A stretch of DNA of 58,194 nt. Source: Azoarcus sp. GTDB taxonomy: Bacteria > Pseudomonadota > Gammaproteobacteria > Burkholderiales > Rhodocyclaceae. The number at the start of each line of letters is the position of its first letter. Position 1 is the first letter of the stretch. The stretch is from NCBI GenBank assembly GCA_020725025.1, contig DYFV01000026.1, forward strand, positions 1 through 58,194, in the 5' to 3' direction. Made by a program: the position numbers and the translations under genes. Below the pieces are notes generated by a model that saw nothing but the letters and a program-made list of their open reading frames with translations, had not been told where the DNA came from and did not search any database. Below are positions 42,801 to 50,220 of the stretch, in pieces.

Positions 42801-43813
42801 TGTCGGAAGCGGTGCAGGACGACCGCCTGCAGGCCCGCGACGCACGCCTGGGTGAGCTCTTCCTGCGCCGCATGAGCCAGCCTTACCTGGGCGGCGAGGC
42901 GGTGGACGGCGCGAGCGTGGAAGCGGCCGCCGCCGCCCTGGGGGCGCAGCTGCGGCGCACCGACGCGGCCCTCCTGTCCCGCAGCTCCCACCTCTACGGC
43001 ATGATGACCTCCGACGACCCCTTCCAGTACCTGGGCGGGCTCGCCGCGGCGGCGCGCAGCGCGGGCAAGGCGGAGGGGCTCCGGCTCTTCGTGAACAACC
43101 TGCAGGACGCGGGCGAGACCTTCACCCAGAGCGCGCAGCAGAGCATCGCCATGGAGATGCAGACCCGCTACCTGCACCCGGGCTGGATGGAGGCGCAGAA
43201 GGCCGAGGGCTATGCCGGGACCCTGCAGGTGCTCAAGGCGGTGCAGAACACCTGGGGCTGGCAGGCCACCGTGGCCGACTCGGTGCGCGCCGACCACTGG
43301 CAGGGCTTCTACGACGTGCTGGTGGCCGACAAACACGCGCTGGACATTCCCGAGTGGCTGGAGAGCCACCCCCAGGCCTACGCCCAGACCCTGGAACGGC
43401 TGATCCAGGCGGTGCGCCATGGCCACTGGGCGCCGGACGACGCCACCGCGCAGAAGCTTGCGGAACGCTACGAGGCCCTGACCCGGGCAGCGCCTCTGGC
43501 GCGGGAGCTGCCGTCGGTGCGCGCCTGGGTGCGCGATCGAATGGAGGCGCCAGATCCCGAGGTGGCGACGAAGGGCCTCGCGGTGGCCGAGGCGGCCGCG
43601 CCGACCCTGCCCGCCCCCTCGGCGGCCGCGCCGGCGGACGAGACGCCCGCGGGCGAGGTCGTCCAGATCCAGCGGGGTGTGCGTCTAGAGCGCCAGGAAG
43701 CGACCGACCCGCAGGAGCCGGCCGGGCGGTGGGCGCTCGCGCTGGTCGTGCTGCTTCTGGCCGGCGGGGCGGTGCAGCAGGCGATGCGGGGGCGGCGGCT
43801 GCGATCGGCCTGA
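39803..43813 (+). CDS. cobN: CobN-like chelatase subunit, predicted periplasmic and membrane-anchored
   Basis: A 1336-residue protein of the CobN/magnesium-chelatase H family. The conserved core is clear: YNYPPGGTNFGASFLNVP, HFGTHGTQEWAPGKARGLD, PVIYPYIVDNLGEA and SHLYGMMTSDDPFQYLGG. Unlike cytosolic CobN, it starts with a signal peptide (MRAALSLFLLAALWASGVAG) and ends with a membrane helix (WALALVVLLLAGGAVQQAM) and basic tail, so the large body should lie in the periplasm. No CobS/CobT is encoded nearby. With the B12 riboswitch and an ExbB/ExbD-like pair in the operon, a role in corrinoid or cobalt handling at the envelope is more likely than classical cobalt insertion. Confidence 0.88.
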   Translation: MRAALSLFLLAALWASGVAGARELLWITADITPPARTAMVERIAAEGGWRVTHLDHPLQSSPSEAAGEREALARALPRADMVWIDAPHPSAYARLAGVHGTALDAHAARHPGRVAWIVADAPGADARLAAYLHAGGEANLRHAFALVSAVADGRAPPDLPPPRPWPERGLYHPDADAFFTDAAALAAWQADRPALAGRPPVALLVHRYHFINGSTDWLDEWLRMFARQGLFAYAVFGQRVDAEGLAAMLEIQGAEPHPRAVVVHQLTPQGAALQALFERWGTPVLATQPYREGDAAAWEKDEAGLALSDTPFYLVQPEAAGAIDPMMVVAHADRGRRAVLIPRQAEAVVAKTRRLVALQDRPAAEKRLVAMVYNYPPGGTNFGASFLNVPRSLEEVSGALAAAGYDTRPTAEADWIAGLKPLLGAYYADADLPGLLARGEAAALPLADYEAWWRTLPQPVRARIEAHWGPPGESRYVVEHRGERVFVIPRMQVGKLAVLPQPPREETLRYGQNPFMHRSQAPLSHHYLAVYLWARGADALIHFGTHGTQEWAPGKARGLDVWDDALLPLGDVPVIYPYIVDNLGEALTAKRRGRALMVSHRTPVFATAGFAAGMARMHELMHEWEIADNGPTRKALEAQLTERFVEHQLHQDLGWTEERIRADFEHFIEALHPWLDQMAQSSQPKGLAVFGRVPDETLRRQTILQALRAPLIEALGEDIDEAFLIDYRAVAGSRPARWLEVALRDAQAASTLDLRPASPDSAVPNRAAERPIDSKALYELALRAQALERLLKVEGEMPGLLAALEGRFLPAAYGGDPIRNPDSLPTGRNLTGLDPSRLPTRQAYEVAQTLFDTWLADWRAANEGGYPQRLALSLWAGETLRHQGIMEAQALVALGVRPVWDASGRPRELALIPAAELGRPRVDVVLSVTGSYRDQFPALMALLDRAVAQVSAAEPNGEVARQSAAVMADLVEQGVAPELARRLGQARVFGNRQGDYGTGLSEAVQDDRLQARDARLGELFLRRMSQPYLGGEAVDGASVEAAAAALGAQLRRTDAALLSRSSHLYGMMTSDDPFQYLGGLAAAARSAGKAEGLRLFVNNLQDAGETFTQSAQQSIAMEMQTRYLHPGWMEAQKAEGYAGTLQVLKAVQNTWGWQATVADSVRADHWQGFYDVLVADKHALDIPEWLESHPQAYAQTLERLIQAVRHGHWAPDDATAQKLAERYEALTRAAPLARELPSVRAWVRDRMEAPDPEVATKGLAVAEAAAPTLPAPSAAAPADETPAGEVVQIQRGVRLERQEATDPQEPAGRWALALVVLLLAGGAVQQAMRGRRLRSA

Positions 43814-43833
43814 CGGCCCACCTCCGCAGAAAG

Positions 43834-43860
43834 CAGAACGGCCCGCAACGGGCCGTTCTG
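43834..43860. terminator. Hairpin between convergent cobN and mce
   Basis: A perfect 12-bp stem CAGAACGGCCCG (43834-43845) and CGGGCCGTTCTG (43849-43860) around loop CAA. It lies 20 bases after cobN and 16 before the mce stop, so it can serve both. No strong T-run follows on either strand. Confidence 0.7.
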
Positions 43861-43876
43861 CCATTTGGGCCGGGCC

Positions 43877-44353
<477 letters not shown>

Positions 44354-44374
44354 GGCGGGCTCCTTGGATTAAGA

Positions 44375-44388
44375 ATTCATAATTGTCC
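44375..44388 (-). promoter_or_regulatory. Putative GntR operator upstream of mce
   Basis: ATTCATAATTGTCC matches 11 of 14 bases of 29556-29569 in the mutase promoter, including the whole ATTCATAATT core. It lies 22 bases upstream of the mce start codon, in an AT-rich patch suitable for a promoter. Confidence 0.5.
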
Positions 44389-44458
44389 TGCGACATTTGC
44401 AGAACTTCAATAAAAACAGTAAGATGCGCTATGTGACTTGATCCATATGTGCGTTATT

Positions 44459-44476
44459 TGTGCAACTTCTTGCACA
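44459..44476. promoter_or_regulatory. Inverted repeat upstream of the integrase gene
   Basis: TGTGCAA (44459-44465) and TTGCACA (44470-44476) form a perfect 7-bp inverted repeat with spacer CTTC, 19 bases before the integrase start. It may be an operator, or an RNA hairpin that hides the ribosome site. Confidence 0.5.
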
Positions 44477-44495
44477 CAGACGCGGGAAATAGACC

Positions 44496-45668
44496 ATGGG
44501 CATACATGCGCTCAAGACCGGAAAGTTTAGAGTACAAGTCCGCAAAAAGGGCCTTGCACCGTACGATAAAGTTTTCGATACCCTCGCCGAGGCGGAGGCG
44601 GCTCTCGCCGAGCGCGAGCGCCTGACGAGCCGCGCCCGGGCAGCGGACAGCACGCTTCGCGAAGTGTGGGATCTCTTCGTTTCCTCGACGGCCTGGCACA
44701 ACCTCGCCGAGAGCACGCAGAGCACTTACAAGCAAAATGTCCGGCCGGTGCTCGAAGAACTCGGCGACTACTCGCTCGCCGTCCTTGCCGACAATACAGA
44801 GATCGTGCGCCGGCACTTCGACGCCCGGACCCGCGAAGGGCGAGCAAATGAGACTGTGCGCCTAGAGATCGCATCGCTGTCCGCCGCGGTCGCTTTCGCA
44901 AAAGCTCGCGGCTACATCAGCTACAACTTCGTACGCCAGGTCGATCGGCCCTCGGTTAAGCGCCGGGTCCGTCGTGTCGCGCCTGTGGAAAAAGCCGGCC
45001 TGCAGGTAGCTGCGCTGAGTGATCGTGCTGCGGCCCAGCACGCGCGCTTCAATCTGATCTTAGGGTACGTCGGCTGCCGGCCTGGGGAGCTTGCGAAAGT
45101 GCTCAAAGCCGACATCAACCTCCCGCGGAGCGAGATTACGTTCCGCGGCACCAAAAATCGCCGCTCCCGGTGCGTCCATCTGCCGAGCGAGGCACACGGG
45201 CTTGTCCGCACGCAGTTCGCGATCAGCCCCGCCGAGTCGCCGTACCTTTTTAGTCGGCGCACGCGGGCGGGCGCGTACGCCCCATACAGCTACAACAACG
45301 GCCATCGACAGCTCAAGCGCAACGGGGTAGTCGATAAGACGTATCACCCGCACGCGATGCGGCGCGAATTCATTTCCCGCGCGATCGAGCAGTCCATCCC
45401 GCTCACGACGCTCAAGCATCAGACGGGTCACAAGTCGACCCAGGCCCTCGAAGCCTACGATGAAGCGTGCGCCACGGCTCCGGAAGTGCGCGCCGTTTTC
45501 GAAGCAATGACCCGGACGCAGAAAGACGACATGCTCGTCGCGATGGCGCAGCAGCTCGGGATGAGTCGCGAAGACCTGGAGCGCGTCTTCGGTGTGAAGG
45601 TACCGGATCCTAGCGGACTCATCAGCTTCGAGGAGCGCGTCGCCCGCAAGCGCCGGCCAGGCACGTAG
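44496..45668 (+). CDS. Tyrosine recombinase / integrase
   Basis: A 390-residue site-specific recombinase. The N-terminal arm and SAM-like core-binding region (about 1-150) precede a catalytic domain with Arg195 in GCRPGELAK, His286 and Arg289 in HPHAMRRE, His312 in HQTGHKS and the nucleophile Tyr321 in ALEAYDEA. This is the full R-H-R-H-Y set, so it is likely active. It opens the accessory region and points into it, directly beside the mce promoter, which suggests that one attachment site is near 44390-44490. No tRNA target was found. Confidence 0.93.
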   Translation: MGIHALKTGKFRVQVRKKGLAPYDKVFDTLAEAEAALAERERLTSRARAADSTLREVWDLFVSSTAWHNLAESTQSTYKQNVRPVLEELGDYSLAVLADNTEIVRRHFDARTREGRANETVRLEIASLSAAVAFAKARGYISYNFVRQVDRPSVKRRVRRVAPVEKAGLQVAALSDRAAAQHARFNLILGYVGCRPGELAKVLKADINLPRSEITFRGTKNRRSRCVHLPSEAHGLVRTQFAISPAESPYLFSRRTRAGAYAPYSYNNGHRQLKRNGVVDKTYHPHAMRREFISRAIEQSIPLTTLKHQTGHKSTQALEAYDEACATAPEVRAVFEAMTRTQKDDMLVAMAQQLGMSREDLERVFGVKVPDPSGLISFEERVARKRRPGT

Positions 45669-45669
45669 C

Positions 45670-45876
45670 TCACTCCACCCGCTCGTACCCGTGAGCGGTC
45701 CTACGCTTGTCGATGTCCGCGATCACCGCATCCGCCTCCTCCGCACTCCCCACGGGCACTGATCGCACCCGAGGCGGCGTCCGCCCGCCGTGCGCCACGA
45801 GCACGACCTGATTTCCGAAAAGATCCTCGGTCCGCTCGACTACGTAGTACCTGCCGTCATCCCGCACGTATCGCAT
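45670..45876 (-). CDS. WGR-like small protein
   Basis: A 68-residue protein starting at ATG 45876, with GGAGG upstream. The pattern RYYVVERTEDLFGNQVVLV, then HGGRTPPRVRSVPV, EEADAVI and KRRTAHGYERV, resembles a stand-alone WGR domain (DLFG, aromatic/Gly turn, HGYER-type end). WGR domains bind nucleic-acid ends in PARPs and occur alone in bacterial mobile elements. The WGR triad itself is changed to HGGR here. Role unknown. Confidence 0.65.
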   Translation of the reverse strand: MRYVRDDGRYYVVERTEDLFGNQVVLVAHGGRTPPRVRSVPVGSAEEADAVIADIDKRRTAHGYERVE

Positions 45877-45908
45877 GCCGCACCTCCACAGGCCGGACCA
45901 AGCCGACC

Positions 45909-45946
45909 TGTGGATAATTACAGCACACAAGATGACTTGTGGATAA
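45909..45946. promoter_or_regulatory. Two perfect DnaA boxes
   Basis: TGTGGATAA occurs at 45909-45917 and again at 45938-45946, both identical to the DnaA box TTATCCACA on the minus strand, 29 bases apart. They lie in the only AT-richer gap of this stretch, between the coupling-protein and WGR-like genes. They could be part of a replication origin of the element, or a DnaA-regulated promoter for the WGR-like gene. Confidence 0.6.
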
Positions 45947-45993
45947 CTCCTTTTGTACGGTCATCCCAGCCCGTTCCGACCGTCTCCCACGCG

Positions 45994-48009
45994 TCACAGC
46001 ACGTCGAAGTCGTCCACGTACTCCCTACCTGCCTTCGCCGGCTTCGAGGCAGACGCAGGCGCAGCCGGCTTGTCTGCCCCGGTGTCCGCCGGCTCGTCGC
46101 AAGAGAGCGGCTCATCCGTGATGGGATCATCCGAGTGAGGGTGATCCGAGATCGGGTCGACCGAGTCGGGCTCGCCCCACGCCTGGTCGGGCTCGAGGGC
46201 AGGCTGAGCGTGCTCGTACGGCTCGATGCGCTCTACGTGCGCGGGCACGGGGGCGGTCGGGGCGGCCGAGAGGTTCGGGTTGACCGGGAGGGATGCGGAG
46301 GAAGAGTGGGTGGGGGCGGAAGAGGGGCTGGGGGAGGACGAGAGCGGCTCGATGAGCGAGAGATCGATGTCACCTTCCCCGGCGTCGGCACCCTGCGCGG
46401 CATCCGCGGCAGCGGCAGATCTGGTGTGTGGTACAGCGGCGGGCGCGGGACGGATCACATCCGATGTGATCGGCGCCTTAATTGCCTGGCGTTGCGTCCA
46501 AGTCTCATCCTTGAACCACAACGACTGCTTGCCGTATATCGGCGGGCTGCCGGCTACGAAGACGAGCATGTCGCCCGGCACTTCGATCCGATCACCGTTC
46601 TTCACCGGCCCCGGTAGCCGCATGCACTCGTCCGGCGTCAATAAGGGACGGCTGATTGCTTGCAGCGAGATGGAGTGCGATTTGCCCGCGACGGAGAGCA
46701 TGCTGTCGCGCGAAGTCGAGATGTTTTGCTGATGAATCGTCGTAGTCCCACACATTTTGGAGAGCAGCTCGGCTGTCGAGACCTCGTTGGTCGGATAAGC
46801 AATGTGAATGTGACAGTTGCTGATGATCGAATCAGCCGCTACGCCGTAGGCCTTGGGGGACTTCATCTGCGCGAGATTCTGCGTGATCAGGAACATCCTG
46901 ATGCCGTACCCGGCGGTAAACGCGATCGAATCTAGAATCGCATCCAGTCTTCCAAACGCCGGAAATTCATCTAAGAGCAGCAGCAAATTGTGCTTCGGTT
47001 TCGCTTCGATGCTCTCCGTCAATCGCGCGATCAGCTGAGTGAGCAGAATCCGGATGAGCAATCGCACCCGAACCTGGTCACCGGGAGGCACGACAAGATA
47101 GAGCGACACCGGCTTGTCTCCGTGCATCAGATCGCTCAGCGCGAACTCCGAAACGGAGGTGTTCGCAGCAACCAGGGGATCTGCGAAAAGCGATAGGTTT
47201 GCAAGGGCGGAGCTGATGACGCCGCCACGCTCACGGTCAGCTTTTGTGAGCATTCGACCTGCCATGTCGCGCACAGCAGGATGGGTGAGCGTCGTCGTGC
47301 CGTCGGCCTGCACAGACCAGTAGTAGTGCTCCCCAGGCAAAGCATGTCGCGCCTCCGCGAGTGCTTTGAATGCCTCTGTCGTGGGGTCCGCCTCCGGGTC
47401 GGAAGGTGTCGCGAGAGCCATTCCGGAGAGGAATTCCAGGAGACCCGCGAGATTTTTCTTCTCGGCAGGCACGTCGGGTGAGTACAGCAAGTGCACCAGT
47501 GCGCCGGTTGTAAGATCGATCGCGGAATTGGTCCAGTGAGCGTTAGAGCCGTCTTTACCGGTACCTGTAGGATCCATCAGTATCGTTGCGATGTTCTGTA
47601 TGTCCCGAATCTCGTCAAGGGACTTCAGCCGGATCTCCGTGAGCGGGTTGTAGCGCACCGAACCCGCTTCTGGGGCGACTTTTCCGCCCGCTTCCAACGG
47701 CCGGGCGGTGGGATTGAACATCAGTACGTGCTGGCCTGCAGCGCGCCGATATCCTGCGGTCAAGGCCCAGTTCTCGCCCTTCAGATCTGTGACGACCACA
47801 GAATCCTGCAAGGTGAGCAGCGTCGGCACGATCAGCCCGACACCCTTGCCCGAACGGGTCGGTGCGAAGCACAAGATGTGCTCAGGACCGCAGTGCTTGA
47901 GATAGTGCAGCACGCCGGTCTCAGGTTCGAGCCAGCCGCCGACGATGACTGCACCACGCTTTGGCTTGGCAGCTTTGGGCTTGCGAAAGAGGCTGGAAAG
48001 CATGGTCAT
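45994..48009 (-). CDS. virD4: VirD4/TraG-type coupling protein, ATPase part
   Basis: A 671-residue type IV secretion coupling ATPase. ATG at 48009 overlaps the upstream stop (ATGA). Walker A FAPTRSGKGVGLIVPTLL lies at about 48-65, then VVTDLKGENWALTAGYR, Walker B NLLLLLDEFPAFG and the motif FLITQNLAQMKS. The usual N-terminal membrane segments are absent and are encoded by the upstream gene. The C-terminal about 170 residues are low-complexity, acidic and Pro/Ser-rich. Coupling proteins feed relaxase-DNA to a conjugation channel; no relaxase or VirB genes are in this window. Confidence 0.92.
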   Translation of the reverse strand: MTMLSSLFRKPKAAKPKRGAVIVGGWLEPETGVLHYLKHCGPEHILCFAPTRSGKGVGLIVPTLLTLQDSVVVTDLKGENWALTAGYRRAAGQHVLMFNPTARPLEAGGKVAPEAGSVRYNPLTEIRLKSLDEIRDIQNIATILMDPTGTGKDGSNAHWTNSAIDLTTGALVHLLYSPDVPAEKKNLAGLLEFLSGMALATPSDPEADPTTEAFKALAEARHALPGEHYYWSVQADGTTTLTHPAVRDMAGRMLTKADRERGGVISSALANLSLFADPLVAANTSVSEFALSDLMHGDKPVSLYLVVPPGDQVRVRLLIRILLTQLIARLTESIEAKPKHNLLLLLDEFPAFGRLDAILDSIAFTAGYGIRMFLITQNLAQMKSPKAYGVAADSIISNCHIHIAYPTNEVSTAELLSKMCGTTTIHQQNISTSRDSMLSVAGKSHSISLQAISRPLLTPDECMRLPGPVKNGDRIEVPGDMLVFVAGSPPIYGKQSLWFKDETWTQRQAIKAPITSDVIRPAPAAVPHTRSAAAADAAQGADAGEGDIDLSLIEPLSSSPSPSSAPTHSSSASLPVNPNLSAAPTAPVPAHVERIEPYEHAQPALEPDQAWGEPDSVDPISDHPHSDDPITDEPLSCDEPADTGADKPAAPASASKPAKAGREYVDDFDVL

Positions 48010-48428
48010 TCTCCGAGAAGGCCGGTTTTTTCGATGTCGCGGCGAACCGCCCATCGCGCGGATCCGTGTACGTCGGCCTCGGCGTGCACGGGCTGAGCGA
48101 GCATCCATTTCGCGGGGAAGACGATCAGGATGGCCGCATAGGCCCAATTGAGATGAAGGAATACACCAGCGAATGCAGGCACTTTTCGCAGCGCATCCCA
48201 ACCCCACCAAGCGTGCGGGGCCATCACCGGGTGGCCAGCGACCACCCCGAGCGGCTCACCGAGCTCGCGGAACCAACCGCCGGCCAACCTCGCCATCTCG
48301 ACAGCGGCCCAGGAACTCGCGATCGTGTGCGCGAGGACCTGCGACGCAAGCACGATGACGAGCAACAGGAGCCAGCGGCCGCCCGCGTTGTAGCGACCCG
48401 GCAGCGTGTAGAGCGGAGTCTCACTCAC
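48006..48428 (-). CDS. VirD4/TraG-type coupling protein, N-terminal membrane part (separate gene)
   Basis: A 140-residue protein with two hydrophobic segments (about 18-38 and 88-110) separated by a periplasmic loop. It ends in HGSARWAVRRDIEKTGLLGE. HGSARWA is the signature that in ordinary VirD4/TraG joins the membrane region to the ATPase domain. Here a TGA follows, and the next gene resumes in another frame with a 4-base overlap. The coupling protein is thus either naturally split in two subunits or broken by one frameshift. Confidence 0.85.
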   Translation of the reverse strand: MSETPLYTLPGRYNAGGRWLLLLVIVLASQVLAHTIASSWAAVEMARLAGGWFRELGEPLGVVAGHPVMAPHAWWGWDALRKVPAFAGVFLHLNWAYAAILIVFPAKWMLAQPVHAEADVHGSARWAVRRDIEKTGLLGE

Positions 48429-48441
48429 GACGTGCCCTCGC

Positions 48442-48873
48442 TCAGAAGCGATACCGGGCCATCAGCCCGACCGCGCTCTCGGAGCCAGCTACGCGACCGA
48501 CTTCCACGACCGCAGCCCAGCCGTAGCTTCGGTACCCGCTGCGATACTCGACTCCGAGCGCGCGGTAGTCCGCATCGACGCCGCCCATCAAGCGGCCGGC
48601 CTTGATGTACGGACTCAGGGTCCGACCGTCGTAGCCGAGCACGAGCGCCCCGTGGGAGTAAGTCGTGTCGCCAGCCGTCACGCCGACTTCGAGGCCGGCA
48701 CGGAGCCCGCTATTGCCGAGATCACCGTCAATGCCTGCTGCGACGCTGACTTGAGCGCCCGGGCCGGTGAGCGAGCGCACACCCATATCGACGTACGACT
48801 CGACAGCGAGGGCCGGGCCAGCCGCGAGCAAAGCGGCGGCGAGGGAGAGGGAAGGGATGAGTTGTTTGCGCAT
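48442..48873 (-). CDS. Small outer-membrane beta-barrel-like protein
   Basis: A 143-residue protein starting at ATG 48873, with a signal peptide cut after ALA (about residue 23). The mature part alternates polar and hydrophobic residues with many Gly/Tyr, and ends in GLMARYRF: a terminal Phe typical of outer-membrane barrels. Eight strands would fit. No specific family recognised. It precedes the split coupling-protein genes by 14 bases and may be co-transcribed. Confidence 0.65.
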   Translation of the reverse strand: MRKQLIPSLSLAAALLAAGPALAVESYVDMGVRSLTGPGAQVSVAAGIDGDLGNSGLRAGLEVGVTAGDTTYSHGALVLGYDGRTLSPYIKAGRLMGGVDADYRALGVEYRSGYRSYGWAAVVEVGRVAGSESAVGLMARYRF

Positions 48874-48981
48874 GATGATGGACTCCGAAAATGGGTATCG
48901 ATGTCCACATGTAGCGAAGTTATCGCCGGCGCCCGCACCCAGGGGTAGACTGGCGGGAAGAGAATGACGGGGGAGTGATGT

Positions 48982-49662
48982 GTGGCGCATTCGGGGATCG
49001 TAAGAGCGCTGCAGCGCGGGGATATTCACCGCGCGGTGATGCTCGCGCAAAGGGCCGTGCGGCAGGAGCCTCGTGTCGCGCTGGAGATGATCCAGAGCGC
49101 GGATCCTGCTGACCGTCCGCTGCTCGTCACGCTGCTACGTGACGTCATCACCGACTACCCACGCACCCTGATCGGTGCCCCTGTGCTTCTGCGCTGGAGC
49201 TCAGCGCGCGATATTCTTGAGCTGCCTGTCCCCGACTCACTCGATCCGAATCCGGACGAGGGGCTTGAATTCGTGGCCTGGCTGCCGCACAACGCCTACA
49301 TTCCCGCCGAGCTGCCGGCGCCTGGCGATCCTCCAACGACGGTGACCATCGCGACCCACTGCATCCAGTGTGCAATCGCCGTCTTCCGGGCCGCGGCCGA
49401 CGCGCCTGATCCCGCCGATCACGACATTGAGCACGCCTGGTGGGCGACGCTATTCAGCGCGACGCCCCTGCAGGATACGGTCTATCTATCAGCGCGCATG
49501 CTGCTGCCGTACCCGGATGCGCTCGAGGCAGCGCGGGTGCTCTACAGCACTGCGACCGCAGGCAAGCCGCCCGTGCAGCGGGCCGCGTTCCTGACCGACC
49601 ATGCGTGGGCGTGGGCCGTCGATGCGGGATTGCAGTACCGCACGCACCGGAGCGAGAGCTAG
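48982..49662 (+). CDS. Hypothetical protein (226 aa)
   Basis: A reading frame starting at GTG 48982, with GGGGGAGTG upstream, divergent from the barrel-like gene. It is mostly helical, with an N-terminal part rich in Arg/Ala (GDIHRAVMLAQRAVRQEPR) that resembles a degenerate TPR helix pair. No catalytic motif or membrane segment. Codon use looks genuine. Its last bases overlap the convergent DUF2442-like gene by 4. Confidence 0.55.
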   Translation: MAHSGIVRALQRGDIHRAVMLAQRAVRQEPRVALEMIQSADPADRPLLVTLLRDVITDYPRTLIGAPVLLRWSSARDILELPVPDSLDPNPDEGLEFVAWLPHNAYIPAELPAPGDPPTTVTIATHCIQCAIAVFRAAADAPDPADHDIEHAWWATLFSATPLQDTVYLSARMLLPYPDALEAARVLYSTATAGKPPVQRAAFLTDHAWAWAVDAGLQYRTHRSES

Positions 49663-50054
49663 CGCTCGCCCTCGTCCTCGTCCTCGTCCGGGACCGGATC
49701 GACGCGCTCAAGACCTACATCCGGGCCCCAATCCACCTCCGTTAAGCGCGCACCGGTAGCGTCGCCGTGGTGGAGATCGTCGAGCACATACCGCATCGTC
49801 TCCCGAGTAGCCGGGACCGACCGATCCCAAAGCATCTCGCGCGCGATCTCAATCCCGCCCGGCCAGCACACCGTCCCGAGCGCCGGATCCACAAAAGTCC
49901 GTGCAAACTCGGCCGGATCTTTCAATCCAGCGAATGGCGGCTTATCCAGCAGCGGGCGCATGTCGAAGCCCCGGCGCTGCCCGCCCTCGAATGCGATCAG
50001 CAGCTTGTAGTCCGGCCGCGCGATCACCGCTACGACATCCAGCAGCTCATTCAT
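49659..50054 (-). CDS. DUF2442-like protein
   Basis: A 131-residue protein starting at ATG 50054, with GGAGGGAC upstream. The first about 75 residues match the DUF2442 layout: YKLLIAFEGGQRRGFDMRPLL, then FVDPALGTVCWPGGIEIA. Such proteins often sit beside toxin-antitoxin-like or mobile-element genes, and their function is unknown. The C-terminal third is acidic (DPVPDEDEDEGER). Confidence 0.7.
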   Translation of the reverse strand: MNELLDVVAVIARPDYKLLIAFEGGQRRGFDMRPLLDKPPFAGLKDPAEFARTFVDPALGTVCWPGGIEIAREMLWDRSVPATRETMRYVLDDLHHGDATGARLTEVDWGPDVGLERVDPVPDEDEDEGER

Positions 50055-50127
50055 CGTCCGTCCCTCCCGCAGTCGATTGTAGCGGCTATCCCCCGTCTCA
50101 CTCCGCACGACGCGCCGCGCTTCCCGG

Positions 50128-50220
50128 AATCAGACATTTTTCAGACAGAACTGGCGGCAATCGAACAATTTTCAGACAGCATCGGGGCGAATCGTACATT
50201 TTTCCGACAAACAGGCCCGG
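50128..50220. repeat. Three tandem 31-bp repeats (iteron- or transposon-end-like)
   Basis: Copies at 50128-50158, 50159-50189 and 50190-50220 follow each other with no gap. Each starts AATC and contains an ACATTTTTCAGACAG-type core (variants ACAATTTTCAGACAG and ACATTTTTCCGACAA), then a GC-rich end. On the other strand the core reads TGTCTGAAAAATGT. The copies are upstream of the DUF2442-like gene and the 319-aa gene. Confidence 0.85.

Noticed and set aside
39761..43426. A 1221-residue antisense frame over cobN
   Set aside because: It is a by-product of GC-biased third positions in cobN; no domains.
45994..46200. A separate gene for the acidic low-complexity end of the coupling protein
   Set aside because: It is in frame with the ATPase core with no stop; acidic C-terminal tails are common in coupling proteins.
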